A stretch of 64,000 nucleotides of DNA, taken from contig WHUZ01000034.1 in NCBI GenBank assembly GCA_015179045.1, positions 124,001 to 188,000 of the forward strand, written 5' to 3'. The position numbers and the translations under genes were made by a program. This stretch comes from Kalaharituber pfeilii. Its lineage: Eukaryota; Ascomycota; Pezizomycetes; Pezizales; Pezizaceae. The notes under the pieces are model-generated. The model did no database searches, had not been told where the DNA came from, and was given only the letters and a program-made list of their open reading frames with translations. This document shows, piece after piece, positions 22,024 through 33,571 of the stretch. The number at the start of each line of letters is the position of its first letter. The stretch's first letter is position 1.

Positions 22024-23230
22024 ATGAGTGATCAAATGTTGCAGCAGCTAGCATTCCAGCCAGTACCGATTCCGCAACCACAACGACAGCCAGCGCAGCC
22101 TTCTCGGCCTAACTCGGGCCCTGGGGGCTCCCCTGGAAGCTTCCCCGGAGGATTTCCTCCGCCGGCTGCTGGCGGTGCTGGTGCTCCTCCTTCTCGTATT
22201 CCTCCTCGCGGCTCCCGCCGAGCCCGAAATCCGACACCTCTCCTCGCGGCTCCCGCCGAGCCCGAAATCCGACACCTCTCCTCGCGGCTCCCGCCGAGCC
22301 CGAAATCCGACACCTCTCCTTGCGGCTCCTGCCGAGCCCGAAATCCGACACCTCTCCTCGCGGCTCCTGCCGAGCCCGAATCCGACGCCTCCTCCTCGCG
22401 GCTCCCGCCGAGGCCGAGATCCGACGTCTTCTCCGCCTCCTCGTTGTCCCCATGAGTCAGTTAATGGCGCGGGGCCTGCCTCCTCCTCCTCCTCCAGCTC
22501 CCCCTGCGAAGACCTCTCCTCCGACAAGTTTGCTGGGGATGCTAAGGAGCTTGATAACCTTCTTTTCCTGGTCCAACGATGGATCAGGTCGAACACCTCG
22601 ACATGTTTACCTTTCGCTTGAAGGGCCCTGCCCTCACCTTCCGTCTGAACCCTGCAGCGTCATATCCCACAAGCCCCTCCCTACTGCGTACGACTCTCCA
22701 GGACTCCTCAGCCATTGCTGAGGCTGCTCGAAACATTCAGACGCACAAGCAGTGGGGGTAGATTGCAGGATTTCTTAACTGAAATCGATGAATTCAACGA
22801 CGTGGCAAAGATCCCCGATCCCGTCCTCATTTCCTACGTTCCGCCAGCATTCCGAAGATGTCCGGAACCTTCTAGCCGGTCATCCTGAGTGTCGAAGCTA
22901 CTGGAACTAATGGAAGTTTCCATTGCCGACGCCCTGGGAAAGCCTGGGAATAAGCGCTTCGCTCCCTCCACCACCATGACAAACATCACCTCCAGCAGCA
23001 ACTCCACGATACAGCCACCTCTACCTCCGAAGAACAAGAAGAACGTTGACATACCTGAAGAAATGATGCAGAAGAAAGGCAACCGATGCAAACCGTTGCA
23101 CCAAGTGTGGCAAGAGTGGCCATAGGGTCACCGCGTGCTGGAGAAGAAGTGGTGGAACCGTAGGGGATGGGAGAAGTGGTAGAAACCCAACCGAAGCCAA
23201 AGAAGGAAGACAAAGGGGAAGTAAAACGCC
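22024..23230 (+). pseudogene. Gypsy-B gag with CCHC knuckle, frameshifted
   Basis: ATG at 22024 opens a Pro/Gln-rich N-terminus that leads into a 38-bp repeat array. Downstream fragments include the gag C-terminal part and a zinc knuckle CTKCGKSGHRVTAC (about 23095-23136), which lies in a different frame from the preceding KKGNRC segment. At least two frame changes are needed to read it through. Confidence 0.75.
22203..22440 (+). repeat. 38-bp tandem repeat in gag
   Basis: About six copies of a unit starting 'tcctcgcggctcccgccgag'. Because 38 is not divisible by three, each copy moves the translation by one frame, and all three frames stay open through the array. Confidence 0.9.
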
Positions 23231-23399
23231 CTGGAGTCACGAATCCGCTCTCGACCTAGCCCAAAGAAGACGAAGACAGACTCTGTCCACCTCATAGGCC
23301 GTCGACGGATCCGAGAGGATTACTGAACTGTCTGACTTGGAGTACATGGGGACCCTGCTCAGCGTGTACGACTCCCGTCACAGCGACCTCCCAGTTGAG

Positions 23400-26350
23400 A
23401 GGTAAAATTCAAAACTGGGAAGACCGTTAGGGCTATTGTGGACTGTGCGGCCTCCGCGCGATTGTTTTGGCATTGAGGTTTGAGGTCACGAGCAAGACCT
23501 GCGATGATCAAGCAAGTGATGATTTTTGTGAATACTTCGTTTTCGTTTTCGTTTTCGTTTTTTTGGCATCCCAGTTCCTGATTCTGTTCCTTCTGCTTAG
23601 GATTATATGCATTCTATTGGCATTCCGGGAAACCTGATAAGGTCTCTGATGATTTTGTTTCGTCTTTTGTTTTGAACTCTCACTAAGGGAGAAAGGAATT
23701 TGTTTTCGATTTGACGCTGAAGTTATGGATATCAGCGAATGCATCATTGGTTTATTCTGATTAATGGCTTTCGATTGATTGTGTTAATGGCATTCTGAAG
23801 CATAGCATGTTTGATGTCCCTTGCATTCGCGTTGATTTGCCTTCTGCTTCTATTCTTTCTGAAGATTTTGACACTTTGAAGGGGGTGATATTCTGTTGAT
23901 TGATGCACGCGAGCACTACTCGCGATACTCTGATGTTTTCTGCTGAACAGGCACGCCGCTTACCCCCTCACCGAAGCTGGGATCATGAAATCCTTTTGAA
24001 AACCCAAATGCGAAGCCTCCCATGGTCCAGGGTACCTGGGAAGAAGATGAGGCCCTTCAGAGGTATATCGACGAACACTTACCAACAGGGAAGATACGAA
24101 GGTCAAGGTCGAAAAGCAGCTTCACCGATTTTTTTGGAAGAAAGATGGGTCCCTCTGACCGTGCGTTGATTATAGGGCACTAAACAAACTCACCATTCCG
24201 AACAAACACCCTTTGCCCGTAACGTCAGAACTCCTCGAAAAGACCCAAGGCGGTAAATGGTTTACCAAACTTGATCTTGAGGACGGTTACAACCCCATGC
24301 GAATTAAGTCAGCGACGAACGGCGGCTGTCAAACACATCCGAAGGCCTATTCGAAGTACACAAGTACGACTCATCAACACACCTGCTTCCGTCCAAGAAA
24401 TGATAGATGAGATCCTCATCGACAGAGTTGTTTGGTACTGGGACGACATCTTAATCTATGAAGGCAAAACCGAACGAGACCATCAAAGGATAAGTGGAAG
24501 AAGTGCTCGCTAAAGTTGAGCAAACATGGGCTCGCGTCAAGCTGGCCAAGTGCGAGTGCCATGTGCACGAAACCATGTTCCTTGGTCATTTTATTAATAG
24601 CCTCGAGGTTAAGATGGACCCAGCCAAACTCTCTACCGTTCGTGACTGGCCACAGCCAAAGAAGAAAGAGGTGCAAGCCTTTCTAGGCTTGGCAAACTAC
24701 TACCGCCGATTCTTTCTCAATTATTACTGCCGATTTAATTTACTCCGCTACAACCCGACCGCTTACAAGCCTTGACCGGAGACATACCCTTTATTTGGGG
24801 GCGCAGAGCAGCGAGCTGCTTTTATGGAAAGACAAGTTCATGACTACCCCATACTGCGATAGTCCGATCGATCCCTGCCTACGATTGTGAAACCGACTGC
24901 TCAGACCAGGCACTCGCTGGCGTCTTGAGCCTAAGAATGACGTTACCGAAACTATGATCCTTCACCCATGTGATTACCACTCCCGAATACTGACCCCTGC
25001 CGAACGAAACTACTCTATCCACGATAACGAACTACTGGCAATCTTCGATTCCCTGTACAAGAATGGCTATTGGGAATTAAGTTCACCGTCCTCACTGACC
25101 ACCACGCACTACAGTACCTCATCACCAAACAACGCCTCAACAGCCGGCAATCCAACTGGAGCCAGAAACTTTCCGAATTCGATTATGTCAGCCTAATAGC
25201 AAAGCCGACGCCCTCTCACGACGAACTGGCGATGCCACCTCTGGCAGCATCGAACAGCTATTCAAGGATGGGCAATGCTGGTTGACGAAGAGGCAGGTGA
25301 AGTGGAAGACGCATGGACTGATATCCCTGGGGTCAACTGTGACGAATGGGTAAGGAATGATGACGGGTCTTATGGTACCCGAACCATATTGACTGGAAGT
25401 ATTACGATAATGATGATGCCACGACAGTAACGTGGCTCGACACTGAGGTGTGCACCGAACATAGGAACTCCTCTCTCGGAACTTCTACTGGGGCGGCTGG
25501 AAAAGACCAAGTGGCCGATTATGTCGCCGGTTGTGCAGCCTGCCTGAAGGCCAAAGCCGGCCGACATCCGAGGCAAACTAGACTCATGCCAATGCCTACT
25601 GGTACGAAGTCTTGGAGGAGATAGCTATGGACTTTGTTGGAGAACTACCTGAAACCGAGGGCTTTAACGCTGTTATCACAGACCGATTCACCAAAATGCA
25701 ATGCTATATACGGCAAAAAACACTTGAACAACTCGAGACATCGCCGACATCGCCGACATCGCCAATGCCTTCATCAATATCGTTTTCAGGCAATTTGGTC
25801 TACCCTGCCACACTACCTCTGACGTGGACCACAATTCGCCTTAGCCCTCTGGAAAGATATTACATCGAAACTCGACGTAGAACTCCGACTCAGTACCGCT
25901 CACCACCCCAGACGACAGACTCTCTGAACGTGCAATACAGACTCCCGAACAGTATCTTCGCATCTACTGCCATGACCGACAGAAGCGATGGGTAACTTGG
26001 CTACTCCTGGCTGAGTTCGCTTACAACTCTACTGCTACGCCGACCCATGATTACAGCCTTTCGCTCTTTATGTGGATTCGATTCTAAAGTATACACCTCT
26101 CAGACGACAACACTTATGCCTCCTCGGCACCGGAAGAAAGCCTTTCCGAGAACGATTTGAACCCCAGAAAATGGAGATCGATGATGACGACGAGCTCTTC
26201 TTCGAACTTGATCACGTTGTTGTCTCGAAATGCATTAACAAGGTAAAAAAGCACCGAATCCATTGGCAGGGCTACGGCGATGATGATACTTGGGAACCGA
26301 TTGAAAATCTACAAAGATCGTTGGAATCTGTCAGAGAGTTCCACGACTGA
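23400..26350 (+). pseudogene. Gypsy-B pol: protease, RT, RNase H, integrase, chromodomain
   Basis: Recognisable parts are a protease-like VDCAAS (about 23440), RT with VDYRALNKLTIPNKHPLP and the YWDD catalytic box (about 24430), RNase H with the TDHHALQYL block (about 25090), and integrase with AMDFVGELPETEGFNAV (25620). The chromodomain VVVSKCINKVKKHRIHWQGY...TWEP ends at 26350. Each block is in a different frame from its neighbour, mostly through one-base changes, while residues within blocks are well conserved. Confidence 0.85.
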
Positions 26351-26416
26351 TATCCAAGGAAACCACTCTTCGGCCTAATAAGGCATCGATGGCTACAGCC
26401 AGGCTACTTGGATAAT

Positions 26417-26640
26417 GTTTGACGTGAGCACCTTTTCCTTACGAAGACTTTTTCCCACTGGGTTTTGTCTTCGGGAAGGTTTTTACTGGCCTCACTGACT
26501 CGACCTTTGACGTGAGTACCTTTACTGGCCTCACTGACTCGACTCTTTGACGTGAGCACCTTTTCCTTACGAAGACTTTTTCCCACTGGGTTTTGTCTTC
26601 GGAAGGTTTTTACGGGCCTCACTGACTCGACCCGAATGAG
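26417..26640 (+). repeat. ~115-bp direct repeats in Gypsy-B 3' region
   Basis: Two long copies and one internally deleted copy of a unit containing 'gacgtgagcaccttttcctt' and 'ggcctcactgactcgac' lie between the chromodomain and the 3' LTR. No coding role seen. Confidence 0.8.
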
Positions 26641-26839
26641 TGCAATAGACACACCAGTCTCACCGTCGGCCACAGACGATTGAAAATCTGTGAGGGGCCT
26701 TGCGCATAAGGTACGCGATAATCGCATTAGCCACTTTTTACTTCCTAAATGGAAGCGATGTACATTGCTCACAACGCTGATTAGTTTATTTACTTTTCGG
26801 TGATTGTCAGTCGGGACGACTGCCCTAGAACGGGGGTAA

Positions 26840-27463
26840 TGTTACGGCTAAGGTGAGACTTACGCGACCGCGGAACACTTACCCTGAATACCAATGCTGC
26901 TTGAGCGGACTGATTACCCGTTAGGCTTGGAATTCATTTTCGCCCGAATAGGGAAGTGCTAAGGAAGTGTGTGTCGTCGATTAATGGTATAATCTCCGGA
27001 TTACCATGTACCCTGCATGCACTCGGCTGATTAAAAGCTAATATATGCGCACATGCACTAGTACATAGCATTATCTTGCGTCCGTACTATTTTCGCATGT
27101 TTCTGTTACGTGTGCCTATTACCACGGTATTGGCATTGATAAGGAATTGCTACGTTGCCAGTCATTTATTCATTTGTTGACTAGTTATGTATGACTGCGC
27201 TGAAGTCTATATAAGCGCCGGCTGGCGATAGCATAGTTAAAAGAATCAAGACACTAGCGGTGTTCTAAGTTCTCTATAACTCTGAACCTATCGTTCCTCA
27301 CTACGCCGTGAACCGCTCCGCTCCGCTGCGCGCCCACGCCGAGTAGCTGCCCTTTCGGCCCGCCGTATATACGCCTCCGTAGCCATTCCGGCCGCCGTAT
27401 ACACCCTTAGCCGTAACACCTATCCTCCGGGCCCAGCGTAGCCGAGCCCTCACGCCCGTAACA
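26840..27463 (+). repeat. Gypsy-B 3' LTR (624 bp)
   Basis: Eight bases shorter than the 5' LTR. All eight differences in length are single C residues missing from runs of C. Confidence 0.9.
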
Positions 27464-27468
27464 GGATT

Positions 27469-28959
27469 GTATATCTGTCTTCAAGTTGGAGTGTTCATTA
27501 GTACCAGGGGTCTTCCAATCAAGGATAGCCTGGATTTTATCGGTGGACATCGAGATTCCTTTCCCGAGATGTGATAACCCAAAAATTCAACTTCCTCCAC
27601 GCACCACTCGCATTTTTCCTCTTGTATAGCCAAACCATTTTCCTGTAGCCTGCGCAACACCTCTTCCAGGATTGTATTATGTTCTTCTAGGGTTTCGGCA
27701 TATATTAGTAGGTCGTCGATATATGCCAGTAAACCCTGATCGATCATGTCTTTGAAGATTTCATTCATGAACTCCTGGAAGGTTGCTAGTGCATTGCAGA
27801 GTCCGAATGGCATAACTGTGTATTCGTAGTGGCCATACCGAGTCCTAAAGGCTGTCTTCCACTCATCCCTTTGGCAATTCGTACCAAGTTGTATCCGTTC
27901 TTTAAGTCAAGGGCGGTGAAGTATTTGCCCTTGTGGAGTTGGTCTCGGAGTTCTGCCATTAGTGGGAGGGGGTAGCGGTTCTTGATAGTGATTCGGTTAA
28001 GGCCTCTATAATCGACACACATGCGTAGTTTGCCATTCTTTTTTGGGACGAACAGGATAGGTGCACCTGCGGGGATTGTGAGGGTCGGATCTTTCCTTCT
28101 TTTAACATCTGTTCGATATATTCTTTAAGGATTTCCAATTCCTTGTCACTTAATCGGTAAATAGGTCCCCATGGAGGTTGTTGTCCTTCTTGTAGAGGTA
28201 TGCGATGGTCGTATGATCGGTGCGGGGTAGTTTTGCTGCGGTCTCGGGTCGAAAACCTTCGGGAATTTCTTCTTCCATGCTGCTAGGTTAAAGGTCACCT
28301 GCTTGCCAGCTTCCGTTTGGTAGATGCGCACTTGGGGTATTTTTCGTCCCACGATACGCATATATCCACCAAAAAACACTTGCCCTGCTTGCTATTCTTC
28401 AGTCGTGTAAAGTTCCTCCGCTTCACAAAGTTCAAAGCGCCTAGCCTTGATGTGTTCCGAGCATTTGGCGTGATTTAGTTCAACATAGTCCAAGTCCCAA
28501 TCAATGTATGGCTGGTGACTAGCCATCCACGTCATTGACAAGAGTGTATCATAGTCCTTTCCTCCATCACCTATGTCGAAGTCGATGAGTTCTTTATGAA
28601 CTTTACCGGTATCGTCGATAAGGGTCATTTGGAGCTTTGGGGTATACTCTGTCCCAGTGTTTGGTAAGGGCACACCTCCGGCTCCTCTGAACTTGATGGG
28701 GAATTTTCTTTTGATGCATGGGATTGGTACTTTGTTGGAGAGCATTGACGTTTCTGCTCCTGGGTCGATACATACTCTAATCATTACTGATTTTGAGATA
28801 CCGTTTTCCTTCCATTTTAGCTCGGCTTTGCGAATGATTGATTTCTTTGCTGGAGGTCCTTCGAGGATTGGAGGAGGAGTGAGGCCAACTGGAGGAGGAG
28901 GAGGGGCAGACACTTCGTTGGCTAAGATCTGCCTTTCTAGTTTTCCGACTCGGATTCAT
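27469..28959 (-). pseudogene. Gypsy-A protease and reverse transcriptase
   Basis: The minus-strand protease has the active-site-like IDPGAETSML (about 28770), where S/T of the usual D-S/T-G is proline. RT follows with [19 protein letters not shown] (28022-27960), [13 protein letters not shown] and the catalytic box AYIDDLLIY (about 27715). Frame changes separate the segments. The RT block is cut at 27463/27469 by Gypsy-B and resumes at 21115. Confidence 0.85.
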
Positions 28960-31047
28960 CGAGAGTGGTGATGCGTGACGCTAGGCTGCGAGCCTGTATC
29001 CCAGCCGAGTCTCCTTTGTTTTCTTGTTTAATTTTCCTTACCTCCTTTTTGTCCTCCTTCTTGTCGTCATCTCTCTTCCTCTTATTACCCGACTGATTAG
29101 TTGGCTGGGTCGTCTTCCACTCCTTCACGATTTCCGTAGCCACGCATTTGCTGAAAGTGTGGCCTTTTCTTCCACAGCGAGAGCATTTCCCATTGGCCTT
29201 TCATTTGGTACTGAGTTCCTTGGAGGAGCCGGGAGGTATGGGCTGGGCTTAGAGGTTGTAGTTTCCACACTGTCCTTCTTCTTCTCTGAAGATTGTTTCC
29301 CCTTTGAATGGCCACTAGGTTTGTTACCACCACTGTGACCCACAACTTGCGTTGTTCGCTCGTCCCGTATGCCAATCGCTATTACGCGTTTGCACCAGTC
29401 ATCAAGCGATTGATTGGGTACTCCTGGCTGCATGAGGAAGAATTGGGCAATGTTTCTTTTCAACCCTTTGACCACCTTGTCCTTGAACGTTTTTTCGTCG
29501 TAATTGGCTAGGTGGTTCATTTTCTTCATGGCGTTGATATAGTCCATGATTTTGCCCTTCTGCATGTAGGTATCGAGTTTATCTCGCATTTGCTGCTCTT
29601 GCATGTGGATTCCCATTCCCTCTGCCAAATCGTCCATCCATTTCTCCAATGTGGTATCTCTCTGAGCCCCCGGACCCATGTACATATGTTTGTTTTGGCT
29701 ATGCCATTCTGCTGCCTCCTTGGTTAGAGATCGGGATACATACAGAATTTTGGTATCTTCTTCAGCAAAGGTTCGGCAGTACTCTCGGAGGTATACTAAG
29801 TCTATTACTTCGGACTTCCACACTTGTAGTCCGTCCAGGTTGCCATCCCAAGTTCTTAGAGTCGGGAGGTGGGCGAATGGGATGTACTGGCCAGTGGGTT
29901 CGGGTTCAGGTGAATCCCATCGTCTGGTTTCGTGCCTGGCTTTCTTTCTTGGAGGAGGAGATGGTGCTGGTCGGATGGAGAGGATGGTGGTCACTGTTCG
30001 TGATGGAGATGGTGATCTAGTTGGCGGTCGGGAGGGCGGAAGTTTGACTTCAAGAGCTGTTATTTTGTCTTGCAGCTCTTTATTCTGGTTCTTGAGAGAG
30101 GTGATTTCTGCTTCTAATATTGTTACCTGTCCTTGACCAGCTCTAATAGCGTCTTCTTGGGATAGGATTTTTCCTTCTAGATCTTTCTGCTCGGCCTTCT
30201 GCTTGTCGAGAAGGATTCTAGCGTCCTGTAGTTGAGACTCCAAGGCGGCAACCATGGCTCTTTTCTCGTCTAAGGCTTTGATAATAGTAGCATTGGTATC
30301 CTTGGTGTACTGCTGCTCTAGGTTCCGTATCTTTTCCGTGGTATCTGCCTCCCACTTGAGTTTGGCAGTCTCCATTTCGAGTCGGTACTTCTCGGCGGCG
30401 GCTAAGACTGTTGCTTCGTGATCGGCTTTTTCCTTCCCTAGCTGTTCCCGAAGCTTGGTTTCCCAAGCTTGGGCTTCGGCTTGGATTTGTGCTTCATAAC
30501 GTTGCTTGTACTTATTAGCATCATGCTTGAGCTGCTGTTGGAGATTGATGAATTCCTGTTTTAGGAATTCGGCTTCTAATTCTTCTTTTCGGTCAACGTC
30601 CATTGCTACCAGTAGTTCTGTCGGTAGTGGGCGGCTTATCTCGCTTCGGGTTTTTTCGAGCTCATCTGCTATATCTTCTTTAAGCTGTGAAACTAAATTC
30701 CACGCCCATGAGGAGAATTGTGCTATTAGTGAGCTGACATGTCCCGGATTCACTGCCTCTAAGATAGGAATCAGAAGGGTAAGCTTCTCTTGTCTCTGTA
30801 GGATCAATTGATCCACGCGGCTTTGGTAGATCTGAATCCAATTTAGTTCTTGAGTGTCCTCAATGCACAATTGCTGGGACTGAGACTTTGTTCGAGGCCG
30901 GAGTCCTGGTCTTGGAGTGGTGGTGAGGGCCGATTGTGCTGCTTCTGCACTGGAATCCGAATCTACTTCATCTTTAGATCTCCAATAGACTAGTTCGTTC
31001 CCAGCAGTCAATAGCTTGGGAATCACAAGGAAGTTGTAGGACGCCAT
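28937..31047 (-). pseudogene. Gypsy-A gag and CCHC zinc knuckle
   Basis: An open frame of 640 codons runs from ATG 31047 to 29125. It has a long coiled-coil region (residues ~150-330), a Pro/Ser/Arg linker, then the gag capsid-like domain (~390-560). The zinc knuckle CSRCGRKGHTFSKC is in the -1 frame and starts directly at codon 621, exactly at a GGGAAAT heptamer (29185-29191, minus sense). That frame continues to 28937 through a Lys/Glu/Asp-rich tail. The product would form the particle core. The frame change may be a lesion or a programmed shift. Confidence 0.85.
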
Positions 31048-31095
31048 TGTTGGTTATTTGTGAGGTTGTGGCGAAACGAGACCCAACAAATATAG

Positions 31096-31734
31096 TGTTA
31101 CGGGGTACGTTGGGGTTAAGCCGTTTACTAAATAACTAAGTGCAACGTGAAATATAATTAAATATAAGTCACGGAAAATAAAGTAGTTAAGGTAGTAAGA
31201 AAGCTTTATATTTGTTAGGGTTGAGTTCCGGGTCCTTGCCCTTCTAACTCCGGTGGGTCAGGCTTCTATTTATACAAAATGTAGTTCTTCAAAGCTGTTA
31301 ACAAATTCAGCTTGAACGGATTCTGGGGATCAAGCCAGACCCTGAAAAAAGCCAAGTGACAGCCTTTCTTTTTTGACCAACCCTTACAATAAATTCTAGA
31401 ACAACAAATACGAGAACTTGAAACCTCTAATGCAAGCCTCTATCTAAAAATACCATCATAACTCCGATCCCTATGCAAAGATTGATGATATAAGAAAATA
31501 AGAAAAGGTTATCGTACAACGAATAGTACAACAGGAGCTGCCGAAAGAGTTAGTAACCAAGATTGCTAATCTTAGTAGTTACTTACTTCTTAACCAAAGA
31601 AGTTCCACTACCACAGACCTGACTAGTATCGGGTTAGCTAAACTTCCGACTAGTAGGCTTTATAGTTGGTAGTACCTTTTGACGACACTTAAACAAGACG
31701 GTGTTATAGCATGAGAACGATTATGCCTGTAACA
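31096..31734 (-). repeat. Gypsy-A 5' LTR
   Basis: 639 bp with TGTTAC...GTAACA ends. It contains 'tatttataca' in both strands' promoter-like positions and is the less mutated LTR of the pair. Confidence 0.9.
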
Positions 31735-31765
31735 GTAGCCATTTCTAGTTGTTCATCAACAACCC

Positions 31766-31997
31766 TTATTACTTCTAAGTTAAAAAACTAGTACTATCTT
31801 TAATATATAATAGCTATTTAAAGAGTACTAAAATAACTAATAATATTAAATTAAAATTTTTAAGAAAAGCTAGAAAAAGGAGGAATAAGAAGAATTACTT
31901 TTATTATTTTATTTCATTTATTTCTATTTCCAGAAACTTAGAAGAAAAAGACCTCATAATTCTGTCTTATATTATTAATAATTCTATTAAATCTACC
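31766..31997. other. AT-rich decayed DNA
   Basis: Continuation of the AT-rich host sequence in which the MITE had inserted; no gene or repeat recognised. Confidence 0.5.
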
Positions 31998-32609
31998 TGT
32001 TACGGCTACAGTAAGACTTACCCGCGTTGGGGAACACTCACCCTGAATCGTTACATAAGACCAATGCTGATAGACCGGACTGATCACCCATTAGACTTGG
32101 CAGTAGATTCATTTGTTTATCGAATAGGGTAGTGCTAAGGAAGTGTGTGTCGAACGTTTTTGGTAAGACCTCCGGGTCTGCAATGCACTCGGCTTATTAA
32201 AAGCTAATATATGTGCACATGCACTAATAGTACATAGCATTATCTTGCGTCCATACTATTTTCGCATGTTTCTATTACATGTGCCTATTACCACAGGTAT
32301 TGGCATTGATAAGGAATTGCTACGTTGCCAGTCATTTATTCATTTGTTGACTAGTCATGTATGACGGCGCTGAAGTCTATATAAGTGCCGGCTGGCGATA
32401 GCATAGTTAAAGGAATCAAGACACTAGCGGTGTTCTAAGGTCTCTATTACTCTGAAACCCATCATTTCCTTATTACGCCCATGAATCGTTCCGCTCCGCT
32501 GCGCGCCCACGCCGAGTAGCCGCCCTTCCGGTCCGCTGTATATATGCCTCCGTAGCCGTAACACCCATTTCCAGCGTACGGCGAAGCCGAGCCCCTCACG
32601 CCCGTAACA
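31998..32609 (+). mobile_element. Solo LTR of the Gypsy-B family
   Basis: 612 bp, TGTTACGGCT...CGCCCGTAACA, with target duplication CTACC at 31993-31997 and 32610-32614. It is clearly homologous to the Gypsy-B LTRs but more diverged, with many C-to-T/G-to-A differences. At most of the eight variable C runs it agrees in length with the 5' LTR of Gypsy-B. Confidence 0.92.
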
Positions 32610-32791
32610 CTACCTATATAATAGACTCAAGAACTACTTCCCAGTTTATTAACTAAGACCTTACTATAAACCTAAACCTATCTATAATCTTAAAACCTAG
32701 ACCTGAGAAGCTAATAGTAGTAAATGGATAGGTCTCTATTGCTAGAGATATTATACATACTTGTACTTAAAAGCTAGCTATAGACCAATAT
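32610..32791. other. AT-rich decayed DNA
   Basis: Short AT-rich stretch between two LTRs; nothing recognised. Confidence 0.4.
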
Positions 32792-33571
32792 TGTCAGGCG
32801 GCGGGCCGGCGGCGAGCTGGTGCTACCAAGAGATACGACCGGTTCAGGGTAACAGTAGTTTTGCAAGCGCGAGGCCTGACAAACTTGAGAGGAGAGGATT
32901 GACAGGAGCAGTTCAGCGGTTCCAGTTCAGCGGCGATGGCAAGCTATGGTGAGAAAGGCAGAGAAGATCAGGTATGGAATTAGACCTAGAGATTGACAAG
33001 AATAATAAGAGCATATGGACTGCGAGGAACCATATGGGTCTATTAAGAAGGCAAGACAACAGACAAGGAGAGAAGGAACTATTTACATGAGGGAAAGTTA
33101 GAGCCTATATATACATGATAGGTTCATTAGCTACGAAACATAATACAAAGGTAGAAGCAGCAACGAGGGCAGTAGTAAGAACAGAGTGGTGAAGGCAGAG
33201 TTTTCATGGCAGGCAGGCTATACTGGCAGGCGGCTATACTAGCAGGCGGGCTATACTAGCAGGCGGGCTGTACTGGCAGGCGGGCTATACTAGCAGGCGG
33301 ACTATACTAGCAGGCGGGCTGTACTGGCAGACGGGCTATACTGGCAGGCGGGCCATACTAGTAGGCAGGCTATACTGGCAGGCGGGCTATACTGGCAGGC
33401 GGGCTATACTGGCAGGCGGGCCATACTGGCAGGCGGGAGGCGGTCACGGCTTGCCGGCGGTCATGGCTTGCCGGCGGTCGTGGCTTGCCGGCGGTCGTAG
33501 CTTGCCGGTGGTCATGGCTTGCCGGCGGTCGTGGCTTAATGTGCGGAGACTGTAGGGCGTGGGCTGTGACA
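32792..33571 (-). mobile_element. LTR of gypsy family C, minus orientation (3' LTR)
   Basis: Inverted relative of the solo LTR at 18525-19407, sharing both termini and the 17-bp arrays (about 14 units near 33205-33435 and six GC-rich units near 33435-33535). Immediately beyond its 5' end a purine tract reads GAGGGGGATAA in minus sense, the expected polypurine tract. So this is a 3' LTR still attached to a piece of internal region. Confidence 0.85.

Larger units (their letters stand above)
21121..27463 (+). mobile_element. Gypsy-B: complete chromodomain Ty3/gypsy element, 6.3 kb
   Basis: LTRs are 21121-21752 and 26840-27463 (TGTTA...GTAACA), and the target duplication is GGATT (21116-21120 and 27464-27468). 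A purine-rich tract (gaacgggggtaa) lies just before the 3' LTR. Internal order on the plus strand is gag, CCHC knuckle, protease, reverse transcriptase, RNase H, integrase and chromodomain. It sits in the reverse transcriptase region of Gypsy-A in the opposite direction. The LTRs are nearly identical apart from a few transitions and eight one-base gaps, so insertion is recent, yet the coding region has many frameshifts. Confidence 0.93.
16996..31734 (-). mobile_element. Gypsy-A: complete chromodomain Ty3/gypsy element, 14.7 kb with nested insertions
   Basis: The two 639-bp LTRs start TGTTAC and end GTAACA. The target duplication is GTAGC (16991-16995 and 31735-31739). On the minus strand the order is gag (from ATG 31047), CCHC knuckle, protease, reverse transcriptase, RNase H, integrase and chromodomain, ending near a purine-rich tract next to the 3' LTR at 16996-17634. 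Gypsy-B (21121-27463) and a solo LTR (18525-19407) are inserted in pol. Frameshifts and W-to-stop changes make it non-autonomous now. Without the nested pieces it is about 7.5 kb, normal for a chromovirus. Confidence 0.93.
16431..31765. mobile_element. Decayed MITE copy split by Gypsy-A
   Basis: 16431-16995 plus 31740-31765 together form a reversed copy of the MITE at 8729-9418. Its left end 'ggggttgtcaataaataact' is the transition-mutated form of the intact terminus. The right terminus (...aacaaccc) lies immediately beyond the far LTR of Gypsy-A. Most differences from the intact copy are C-to-T or G-to-A. Confidence 0.8.
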
